Part shown: one piece after another, positions 57,697 through 64,000 of the stretch
Layout of the letters: every line of letters begins with the position of its first letter
Position numbering within the stretch: the stretch's first letter is position 1
From: a bacterium M00.F.Ca.ET.205.01.1.1
GTDB lineage: Bacteria; Pseudomonadota; Alphaproteobacteria; Rhizobiales; Rhizobiaceae
Direction of reading: 5' to 3'
DNA: 64,000 bases
Assembly (NCBI GenBank): GCA_004791255.1
Contig: SRUQ01000002.1
Coordinates: 186,001 to 250,000 of the forward strand
The notes under the pieces: generated by a model
What the model was told of the DNA's origin: nothing
The model's input: only the letters and a program-made list of their open reading frames with translations
Databases searched by the model: none
Made by a program: the position numbers and the translations under genes

Positions 57697-58787
57697 CCGC
57701 GCCCCGCAAGCCGGCGGCCTTCCGCATCGAGCCGGAGGCAGCACCAAGGCAACAGCCAGTATCGCCGAGCGGACAGGACGAGGCTCCGCCGGCGCGCAGG
57801 CCGCGCTCGCAGAAGAGCGATATCGCCACCGTCATACCGGCGCAGGTCGACGTCTTCGACGAGCCCGATATCGCGGTGGCCGAACCGCCGCCGGTGATCG
57901 CCCGAAGAAGACGATCGCTGCTCGGCAGCATCTTCTTCGGCGCGTTCGGCGTGCTGGTCTCGCTGGCCATCGGCCTGTGGACCGATCAGCTCATTCGCGA
58001 TCTGTTTGCCCGTGCCGAATGGCTGGGCTGGCTGGCGGCCGGCATGGCTGTCATCGCCGTGCTGGCGCTGCTGGTGATCCTGATCCGCGAATTCCTCGCC
58101 ATCGCCCGGCTCGCCGAGGTCGAAAAGCTGCAGAAACGGGCACTCGACGCGATCGCGCGCGACGATCCCAAGGCGGCGCGCTCGGTCGTCGACGAGCTGT
58201 CGGCCTTTGTCGCGGCCAAGCCCGAGACCGCTTCCGGCCGGCGGGCGCTCGCCGAACTGCGCGGCGAGATCATCGACGGCGCCAACCTTGTGCGACTGGC
58301 CGAAGCGGAGATTCTCGGCCCCCTCGACGCCAGGGCAAAAGCGATGATCCTCGATGCCGCCAAGCGCGTGTCGCTGGTGACGGCGGTCAGTCCCCGTGCG
58401 CTCGTCGATGTCGCCTATGTCGTCTTCGAGGCCGGACGCCTCATCCGCCGCCTGTCGGAACTTTATGGCGGGCGGCCGGGAACGCTGGGCTTTTTCCGCC
58501 TGGCGCGCAGCGTTCTGGCACATCTGGCGGTCACCGGTTCGATCGCCGTGGGCGACAGTTTTGTGCAGCAGATCGTCGGCCACGGCCTGGCCGCGCGGCT
58601 GTCGGCGAAACTTGGCGAGGGCGTCGTCAACGGCATGATGACGGCGCGGATCGGCATTGCCGCGATGGAGACTGCGCGGCCCCTGCCCTTCAGCGCCGCA
58701 AGGCGTCCGGGACTGGGCGACTTCCTCGCCGCGCTGACATCGTTCGCAAGCAAGAAGGACAGCGAAAACACGCCGCCTGCCAAGTGA
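57693..58787 (+). CDS. ycjF: YcjF-like membrane protein (TIGR01620/DUF697)
   Basis: A 364-residue protein with a proline-rich cytoplasmic N-terminus, two membrane helices near residues 80-105 and 112-135, and a C-terminal DUF697 region that includes TGSIAVGDSFVQQIVGHGLA. The start overlaps the ycjX stop (ATGA), consistent with the usual ycjX-ycjF pair. Confidence 0.87.
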   Translation: MTAPRKPAAFRIEPEAAPRQQPVSPSGQDEAPPARRPRSQKSDIATVIPAQVDVFDEPDIAVAEPPPVIARRRRSLLGSIFFGAFGVLVSLAIGLWTDQLIRDLFARAEWLGWLAAGMAVIAVLALLVILIREFLAIARLAEVEKLQKRALDAIARDDPKAARSVVDELSAFVAAKPETASGRRALAELRGEIIDGANLVRLAEAEILGPLDARAKAMILDAAKRVSLVTAVSPRALVDVAYVVFEAGRLIRRLSELYGGRPGTLGFFRLARSVLAHLAVTGSIAVGDSFVQQIVGHGLAARLSAKLGEGVVNGMMTARIGIAAMETARPLPFSAARRPGLGDFLAALTSFASKKDSENTPPAK

Positions 58788-58876
58788 ACGACGGCCCGAA
58801 AGTGACGAAGCATTAACCAATCTTGTTCATGGTCACACTGGTCTCAAAACAGCCTCGTTGTTGCCGGGTGTCGTCG

Positions 58877-59428
58877 ATGAAAAGCGTAATTCTGTCCAGC
58901 GTGCTCACCCTGGCGGCCGCGATAACCGCAATCGTCGGCATTGCCGGACAGGCGTCCGCCGCGGAGCCGGACAAGCAGTTCTTCCAGTCGGCGGAAGGCA
59001 AATGGGTCGGCCCGGGTGAGATCGTCGCCGGCAAGTACAAGGGCACGAAGTTCAACTGCAGCTTCACCGGCTCTACGCCCGACGGCAAGATGGGCATGAC
59101 GCTCGACGGCGGCTGCCGGGTCGGCGTGTTCACCCAGCCGATGTCGGCCAAGATCGAACGCAAGGGCCGGGACTACAAGGGGGCCTTCATGGGCGGCGCT
59201 GCGGGCGCCGGTCTCGACATTATCGGCGGCAACGTGGTCGATCCCCGAAAGGTGGTCTTCACCATCAACCGCAACCAGTTGCGCGGCGTCATGCAGGCGC
59301 GCATTCCCGACGACAATTCGATGACGGTGACGATTGCCGTGCGCGTCCAGGATCAGCTGGTGCCGGTGATCGGCATGAGCCTGAAGCGGGTCGACACGGT
59401 CGAAGTCGGCTCCATCGCGCCGAACTGA
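58877..59428 (+). CDS. Exported hypothetical protein
   Basis: A 183-residue protein with a signal peptide MKSVILSSVLTLAAAITAIV ending at ASA, followed by a beta-rich mature domain (KWVGPGEIVAGKYKGTKFNC, then DGKMGMTLDGGCRVGVFTQP). Two cysteines could form a disulfide. The start at 58877 is preferred to ATG 58829 because it opens the signal peptide directly. Function unknown; similar exported proteins occur across rhizobia. Confidence 0.78.
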   Translation: MKSVILSSVLTLAAAITAIVGIAGQASAAEPDKQFFQSAEGKWVGPGEIVAGKYKGTKFNCSFTGSTPDGKMGMTLDGGCRVGVFTQPMSAKIERKGRDYKGAFMGGAAGAGLDIIGGNVVDPRKVVFTINRNQLRGVMQARIPDDNSMTVTIAVRVQDQLVPVIGMSLKRVDTVEVGSIAPN

Positions 59429-59444
59429 GCGCGTCCCTACACTC

Positions 59445-59481
59445 CAAAAACAAAGAGGCGGCAGCCCATCGCTACCGCCTC
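59445..59481 (-). terminator. Terminator of the small lipoprotein-like gene
   Basis: GAGGCGG (59455-59461) and CCGCCTC (59475-59481), extended by AGC/GCT around CCATC. On the minus strand it is followed by TTTGTTTTT. It lies 25 bp after the gene at 59507 and 17 bp from the convergent gene's stop. Confidence 0.75.
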
Positions 59482-59506
59482 CCTTGAAAAGCAGTCGAAC
59501 CGGGCG

Positions 59507-59773
59507 TCAGCCCTTGATCGCCGCGGTCACCTCGTCATACGCCTTGCAGGCGTCGGCCAGGGTGGTGGTGCCCTGATACTTGGTCGTCACCGCCTGGACC
59601 TTGGCCGTCAGATCAGCCGCCTTGGACGGATCCTTGGTGATCGCCTCCTGCAGCGCGGCAGCCATGTCCTGCGCCTTCTTGGTCGCGATCTCGGCCGTGC
59701 ACTCAGGCGCCTTCGAACAAGCGGAACCGGCAAGCACCGCCAGGCCGACGGCAACGAGCAAAAACTTCTTCAT
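59507..59773 (-). CDS. Small exported, possibly lipoprotein
   Basis: An 88-residue protein with an N-terminal hydrophobic signal MKKFLLVAVGLAVLAGSACS; the Cys at about residue 19 could be a lipobox cysteine, though GSAC is a weak match. Mature part is an alanine/threonine-rich helix (AEIATKKAQDMAAALQEAIT) with two further Cys. The ATG at 59773 is chosen over 59782 because GAGGAG then has proper spacing. Function unknown. Confidence 0.7.
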   Translation of the reverse strand: MKKFLLVAVGLAVLAGSACSKAPECTAEIATKKAQDMAAALQEAITKDPSKAADLTAKVQAVTTKYQGTTTLADACKAYDEVTAAIKG

Positions 59774-60111
59774 GTCAGTCATCTCCTCAAAAGGGCGCCA
59801 CTTGATCGTCGCTCACCCTCAGGCCTAAGCCGAGCGTGCTCTAACTCTCGATTGTGGCAAGATGCAACGCGGTCCCGATCTAAAGTTGTGTAACGTGCCT
59901 GCAACAATGCCCGCGCCTGATTCGGGCTGTTCGATCCGCGCCGAAGCTCCTATCCTTCTGGCCAGGCGCAAATGCCGAAAATCAGAATCGATTTTCGGGC
60001 CGGATCATGCGCAAAATCAAAGTGCTACGGCGTCCCAGCGCATCAGAATCCGCTGACCGTCATGGTCCCGACCGCACAGGCTGTGGTCCTCGAACGAACG
60101 GAACGGTGGGA
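59774..60111. other. 338-bp intergenic region
   Basis: Between the divergent small gene and the CPA2 antiporter. Holds a palindromic repeat (59975-59998 with flanking ATGCGCAAAATCAAAGTGC) and otherwise no recognisable gene. The antiporter frame is open upstream from 60007 but that part is translation of the repeat. Confidence 0.55.
59975..59998. repeat. Palindromic intergenic repeat copy
   Basis: CCGAAAATC (59975-59983), AGAATC, GATTTTCGG (59990-59998): perfect 9-bp arms. It is followed by GGATCATGCGCAAAATCAAA, the rest of the common rhizobial intergenic element that includes CATGATCCGGCCCGAAAATC. Related in type to the copies at 12288 and 13214. Confidence 0.6.
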
Positions 60112-61947
60112 ATGGCGGTAGAGACATCGGGCAGCGATCTCATTCAGGTGGTGGCGCTGCTTGCCGCGGGGGTCGTCGCCGTCCCCATCTTCAAGCGCAT
60201 GGGTCTCGGCTCGATTCTGGGCTACCTGGCCGCCGGCGTGGTGATCGGCCCGTTCGGCATCGGCGTGTTTTCCGAATCGGGCGCCATCCTGCATGTCGCC
60301 GAACTCGGCGTCGTCATGTTCCTGTTCATCATCGGGCTGGAAATGCAGCCGTCGCGGCTCTGGGGCTTGCGGCGCGAGATTTTTGGGCTCGGCGCGCTGC
60401 AGGTCGGGGTCTGCGCGGTCCTTTTGACCGGCGTGGGCATGGCCGGAGGGTTTCCGATCGCGCAATCCTTCGTCGCCGGCGCCGGCTTCGTGCTGACCTC
60501 GACGGCGATCGTCATGCAGCTTCTCGAGGAACGCGGCGAAATCGCCTCGCCCAAGGGCCAGCGCATCGTCTCCATCCTGCTCCTGGAGGATCTGGCGATC
60601 GTACCGCTGCTGGCCCTGATCGCGTTCCTGGCGCCGGGCGGCGCCGACACCAGCCTGTCGGAGCGGTTGACCGAAGTCGGCATGGGGCTTGGCGCGATCG
60701 TCGGCCTGGTGCTGGCCGGACGCTACCTGCTCAATCCCTTCTTCCGCATCCTGGCTGATGCGCGTGCCCGCGAGGTGATGACGGCCGCTGCCCTTCTGGT
60801 CGTGCTCGGGTCGGCGCTCGCCATGCAGTTGAGCGGCCTGTCGATGGCGATGGGCGCGTTCCTCGCCGGCGTGCTCTTGTCCGAATCGACCTTCCGCCAT
60901 CAGCTCGAAGCCGACATCGAACCGTTCCGCGGCATCCTGCTCGGCCTGTTCTTCCTTGCCGTCGGCATGTCGCTCGACCTGCATGTGGTGGTGCAGAACT
61001 GGCGGCTGATCGCCGTCTATGTCGTCGCCTACATGGTGATGAAGGCGCTCGGCATCTATATCGTCGCCCGCATCCTGAAGTCAGGCCACCGGGAGGCGCT
61101 GGAGCGCGCCGTGTTCATGGCGCAAGGCGGCGAATTCGCCTTCGTCCTCTATTCCGCCGCCGCTGCCGTCGGCATCATCGATGGCCAGGCCAATGCGACG
61201 CTGACCGCCATCGTCATCATCTCCATGGTGCTGACGCCGCTGGCGATCATCGCGCTGCGGTATGTCACGCCACGCGACGAGCAATCGCTGGAGGGTGTCG
61301 ATGTCGCCGAAGGCCTGACCGGCAGCGTGCTGGTCATCGGCTTCGGCCGTTTCGGCCAGATCGCCAGCCAGCCATTGCTGCTGCGCGGCATCGATGTCTC
61401 GATCATCGACAATGATGTCGAAATGATCCAGGCCGCCGCCGATTTTGGCTTCAAGGTCTATTATGGCGACGGCACGCGGCTGGACATCCTGCACGCGGCA
61501 GGCGCCGGGCGGGCACGCGCCGTGCTGATCTGCGTCGACAAGCCAGAGGCCGCCGTGCGCATCGCCGGACTGGTCAAGGCCGAGTTTCCCTTGCTGACCG
61601 TGCTGGCGCGCGCCTTCGACCGTGGCACGGCGCTGCAGCTTATCCGCACCGGCGTCGATTTTCAGCTGCGCGAAACCTTCGAATCGGCGCTCGTCTTTGG
61701 CGGTTCGACCCTGGAAGCGCTGGGTGTAGATCCGGAAGACGTCGCCGAGGTGATCGAGGACGTCCGCCGCCGCGACACCGCGCGCTTCGAAACGCAGCTT
61801 GCCGAGGGCATCCGCTCCGGACAGCGCTTCCTGAAGGGCAATGTCGGAACGCCGATCCCGACACCGCTCTCTACGCCACGCCGCCCCGGCCAGGCGCTCA
61901 ATGAGGAGACGGCCGGCGTCCTGCACAAATCCGAGCCGGCGGACTGA
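60112..61947 (+). CDS. CPA2-family cation/proton antiporter with TrkA-N domain
   Basis: A 611-residue KefB/KefC-like protein. About twelve membrane helices (residues 10-390), including ELGVVMFLFIIGLEMQPSRL and SMAMGAFLAGVLLSESTFRH, then a cytoplasmic TrkA-N NAD-binding domain: SVLVIGFGRFGQIASQPLLL with DNDVEMIQAAADFGFKVYYG. It moves K+ or Na+ against protons; gating by glutathione adducts as in E. coli KefC is not evident. The ATG at 60112 is chosen over upstream codons. Confidence 0.9.
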   Translation: MAVETSGSDLIQVVALLAAGVVAVPIFKRMGLGSILGYLAAGVVIGPFGIGVFSESGAILHVAELGVVMFLFIIGLEMQPSRLWGLRREIFGLGALQVGVCAVLLTGVGMAGGFPIAQSFVAGAGFVLTSTAIVMQLLEERGEIASPKGQRIVSILLLEDLAIVPLLALIAFLAPGGADTSLSERLTEVGMGLGAIVGLVLAGRYLLNPFFRILADARAREVMTAAALLVVLGSALAMQLSGLSMAMGAFLAGVLLSESTFRHQLEADIEPFRGILLGLFFLAVGMSLDLHVVVQNWRLIAVYVVAYMVMKALGIYIVARILKSGHREALERAVFMAQGGEFAFVLYSAAAAVGIIDGQANATLTAIVIISMVLTPLAIIALRYVTPRDEQSLEGVDVAEGLTGSVLVIGFGRFGQIASQPLLLRGIDVSIIDNDVEMIQAAADFGFKVYYGDGTRLDILHAAGAGRARAVLICVDKPEAAVRIAGLVKAEFPLLTVLARAFDRGTALQLIRTGVDFQLRETFESALVFGGSTLEALGVDPEDVAEVIEDVRRRDTARFETQLAEGIRSGQRFLKGNVGTPIPTPLSTPRRPGQALNEETAGVLHKSEPAD

Positions 61948-61957
61948 ACAAGGAAAC

Positions 61958-62506
61958 ATGATGGTATTGGACAACAGAGCGCTTGCGGTGATCAAATTCT
62001 GGCGCGATGCCGGCGAGGATGCGTGGTTCGAGAAGAACGACGCCTTCGATGCCGACTTCCGCAACCGCTTCCTGGACCTGCACTACGCCGCCGCGCGGCG
62101 TGAGTGCGACGACTGGTCGGATCATGCCGAGGGCGCGTTGGCGCTGATGATCCTGCTCGACCAGTTCCCGCGAAACTGCTTTCGCGGCACCGGCCACATG
62201 TACGCGACCGACCAGCTGGCCAAGCATTTCGCCAAGAAAGCGGTCACTGCCGGCCATGACCTGGCTCTGGAACCGAACGTCCGTGTGTTCCTCTATTTGC
62301 CGTTCGAACATTCGGAAAACCTTGCCGACCAGGTCATATCGGTCGAACTGCACACCGCCAAAGCCGAGTTCAACCTGAAATACGCGCTGGAACACCGCGA
62401 CATCATCCAGCGCTTTGGCCGGTTTCCGCACCGCAACAAGATGCTCGGGCGCGAAACGACAGCTGAGGAAAAGGCATTCCTGGATGAAGGCGGGTTTTCC
62501 GGCTGA
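61958..62506 (+). CDS. DUF924 family protein
   Basis: A 182-residue all-helical protein with the DUF924 signature LMILLDQFPRNCFRGTGHMY and the C-terminal KYALEHRDIIQRFGRFPHRN. AAGGAAAC precedes the ATG at 61958. Probably cotranscribed with the antiporter 10 bp upstream. Function unknown. Confidence 0.88.
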   Translation: MMVLDNRALAVIKFWRDAGEDAWFEKNDAFDADFRNRFLDLHYAAARRECDDWSDHAEGALALMILLDQFPRNCFRGTGHMYATDQLAKHFAKKAVTAGHDLALEPNVRVFLYLPFEHSENLADQVISVELHTAKAEFNLKYALEHRDIIQRFGRFPHRNKMLGRETTAEEKAFLDEGGFSG

Positions 62507-62530
62507 CGTCCGCCGGCCTACTGGTCAGGT

Positions 62531-63043
62531 CTATCGCTGCCACCAGTCGCGGCCGGATGGCAGCCGCTCGATGCCGGCCGCATCGACCGAGCCCAGGCGA
62601 TCCCCGATATTTCGACCGCCGACGGCAAGATCCGGCGCGATCTCGGCCAGCGGTGCCAGCACGAAGGCGCGTTCCAGCATGCGCGGATGCGGCACTTCGA
62701 GGCCGGTTTCGTGGATAACGCTGTCGCCGAACACCAGGATGTCTATGTCGATCAGGCGTGGCCCCCAGCGCTCTTCGCGCACGCGCTTCAGCCTGCGTTC
62801 GGCATCGAGGCAGAGATCGAGCAATGCGCGCGGAGAGAGCCGTGTCGACAGTTCGGCGGCGGCGTTGAGAAAATCCGGCTGGTCGAGCTTGCCCCAGGGC
62901 GGCGTCCGGTACAGCGAGGAAACGGCGGCCACATCAGTATCGGGATCGGCGTCGAGCAGGCGCAGCGCGGCCCCCATCGACTTCGCCGGATCGCCGAGGT
63001 TGCCGCCAAGGCTGAGGTAAACGGTGTTACTCTGGCCAGACAA
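62531..63043 (-). CDS. folK: 6-hydroxymethyl-7,8-dihydropterin pyrophosphokinase
   Basis: Transfers pyrophosphate from ATP to hydroxymethyl-dihydropterin in folate synthesis (170 aa). HPPK motifs: VYLSLGGNLGDPAKSMGAAL, SSLYRTPPWGKLDQPDFLNA, and ERWGPRLIDIDILVFGD with the two catalytic Asp residues. The start overlaps folB by 17 bp, consistent with folP-folB-folK transcribed together. Confidence 0.95.
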   Translation of the reverse strand: MSGQSNTVYLSLGGNLGDPAKSMGAALRLLDADPDTDVAAVSSLYRTPPWGKLDQPDFLNAAAELSTRLSPRALLDLCLDAERRLKRVREERWGPRLIDIDILVFGDSVIHETGLEVPHPRMLERAFVLAPLAEIAPDLAVGGRNIGDRLGSVDAAGIERLPSGRDWWQR

Positions 63044-63386
63044 CGGTCACCTCGACGTAATCGAGCACGCCGGGCACCGGCGCATTCGGCTTGCGCACGG
63101 TGATCTCGGCCTTCCGGATCTGGGGAAAGCGCTCCGTGAGTGCTTTTGCAACTTCCAGGGCCAAAGCCTCGATCAGGAAGCGCCGGTGTCCGGTGATGAT
63201 CTCCTCGATCACGGTAAATGCAACGCCGTAGTTGACGGTTTCCCCGATGGCGTCATCGACAAGCGCGCGGCCTGGTTCGACGGTGAGCGAGGCATCGACA
63301 TAGAAGCGCTGGCCGAGCGCCTCTTCCTCGTCCAGCACACCGTGCCGGGCAAAGAAGGCGCAATTCTTCATGCGGATGACATACAT
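63027..63386 (-). CDS. folB: Dihydroneopterin aldolase
   Basis: Makes the pterin substrate of FolK (119 aa). Family sequences: KNCAFFARHGVLDEEEALGQ, RFYVDASLTVEPG and LIEALALEVAKALTERFPQI. Middle gene of the folP-folB-folK group: 3 bp after folP, overlapping folK. Confidence 0.94.
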   Translation of the reverse strand: MYVIRMKNCAFFARHGVLDEEEALGQRFYVDASLTVEPGRALVDDAIGETVNYGVAFTVIEEIITGHRRFLIEALALEVAKALTERFPQIRKAEITVRKPNAPVPGVLDYVEVTVVWPE

Positions 63387-63389
63387 GGC

Positions 63390-64000
63390 TCAGTGTTCCG
63401 ATCTGCCGGTTTGTCGCGCCAGCATAGCATCCGCCACCGCCAGCGCGTCCACGTTGATTGCGACATCGTGGACGCGAAACAGGTCGGCGCCGTTGAGCCG
63501 CAGGATGACACTTGTCGCCGCCGTTCCCGCCGCCCGGTCGGCTGCATCGCGGCCGGTCACGGTGCCGATGAAGCGCTTGCGCGAGGTGCCGGCCATCAGC
63601 GGAAAGCCGAGGGCGCCGAGTTCGGAGAACCGCGCCATCAGGTCGAGGTTTTCCTCGGCCGTCTCCTTGGCGAAGCCGAAGCCCGGATCAAGCACGATCT
63701 GATCGTCGGCGACGCCGCAGCGGCGGGCGATGTCCAGTGACTTTTCGAGGAATGCGAACTGGTCCGAAATCACGTCGGGCAATTTCTGGCGATCCCTGCC
63801 GGTATGCATGATGATCAACCCGGCGCCGGTTTCAGCCGCGACCCGGGCAATGTCGGGCTCGCGCTGCAGGCCCCAGACATCGTTGACGATATGCGCGCCG
63901 GCAGCGACGGCCAGCCGGGCGGTCTCGGCACGGTAGGTGTCGACCGAAATCAGCGCCTCGCCGGAATTCGCCAGCGCTTCGATGACCGGAAGGATACGCG
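63390..64000 (-). CDS. folP: Dihydropteroate synthase (5' end outside window)
   Basis: Condenses pterin pyrophosphate with p-aminobenzoate. Only the C-terminal 203 or so residues lie in the window; the frame is open to the edge. Visible motifs: ALISVDTYRAETARLAVAAG, AHIVNDVWGLQREPDIARVA, then IIMHTGRD, IVLDPGFGFAKE (pterin site), and FPLMAGTSRKRFIG with the pABA/sulfonamide loop. First gene of the fol group. Sulfa-resistance insertions cannot be assessed without the N-terminus. Confidence 0.93.
   Translation of the reverse strand, partial: RILPVIEALANSGEALISVDTYRAETARLAVAAGAHIVNDVWGLQREPDIARVAAETGAGLIIMHTGRDRQKLPDVISDQFAFLEKSLDIARRCGVADDQIVLDPGFGFAKETAEENLDLMARFSELGALGFPLMAGTSRKRFIGTVTGRDAADRAAGTAATSVILRLNGADLFRVHDVAINVDALAVADAMLARQTGRSEH

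Overview
The window is GC-rich chromosomal DNA from an alphaproteobacterium, most likely a member of the Hyphomicrobiales close to Mesorhizobium (Phyllobacteriaceae). The grounds are the rhizobial glycerol ABC-transporter operon (glpD-S-T-P-Q-U-V-K), the full-length cell-cycle kinase CckA, the urtABCDE urea operon, an extra ClpP paralogue, GTTC-N7-GTTC SOS boxes, and short palindromic intergenic repeats of the kind common in rhizobia. Almost everything is core or shell chromosome. I found no prophage, transposon, CRISPR array, rRNA or tRNA. Genus assignment is inference from recognition, not from a search.

Layout. 1-9944: glycerol/glycerol-3-phosphate uptake and catabolism operon on the minus strand, with its DeoR-type regulator GlpR and candidate operators. 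10025-11437: a PLP-dependent aromatic-amino-acid-decarboxylase-like gene. 11530-15727: four minus-strand genes encoding a permuted ATP-grasp enzyme, an alpha-E protein, a transglutaminase-like protein and the proteasome-like peptidase Anbu. This is a recurring but functionally unresolved system and is the most interesting locus here. 15875-16889: a stand-alone AsnC-type ligand-binding domain and a small secreted protein. 16926-21562: coaD, two cyclophilins, a DUF606 membrane protein, queA, a small ORF and tgt, all on the minus strand (CoA synthesis, protein folding, queuosine tRNA modification). 21982-24786: gyrA. 24993-33092: a set of small operons (SulP permease with a ParB-like protein, AraC-controlled genes, MarC, OsmC, ssb, an ArsR/SRPBCC pair, clpP).

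33668-36754: SOS-controlled uvrA, followed by a truncated DUF302 remnant, a GNAT gene, a methyltransferase-like gene and a DUF72 gene. 38974-40127: a membrane diguanylate cyclase whose native start appears broken by a 5-bp duplication. 40584-46430: the urea ABC transporter operon, preceded by a full-consensus sigma-54 promoter. 47241-49866: a GMC oxidoreductase with its gluconate-dehydrogenase-subunit-3-like partner, and a glyoxalase. 50094-58787: a ribbon-helix-helix protein, DeoD phosphorylase, CckA, a FliO-like protein, DksA, a SixA-type phosphatase, and YcjX/YcjF-like proteins. 58877-64000: secreted proteins, a CPA2 cation/proton antiporter, a DUF924 protein and the folate genes folK, folB, folP (folP runs off the window).

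Several proteins lack expected motif residues: Tgt and DksA lack most zinc ligands, and the ATPase GlpT lacks the LSGGQ signature. Two small genes (50 and 58 codons) and one decayed gene are too short for ordinary ORF calling and were found by reading the sequence.
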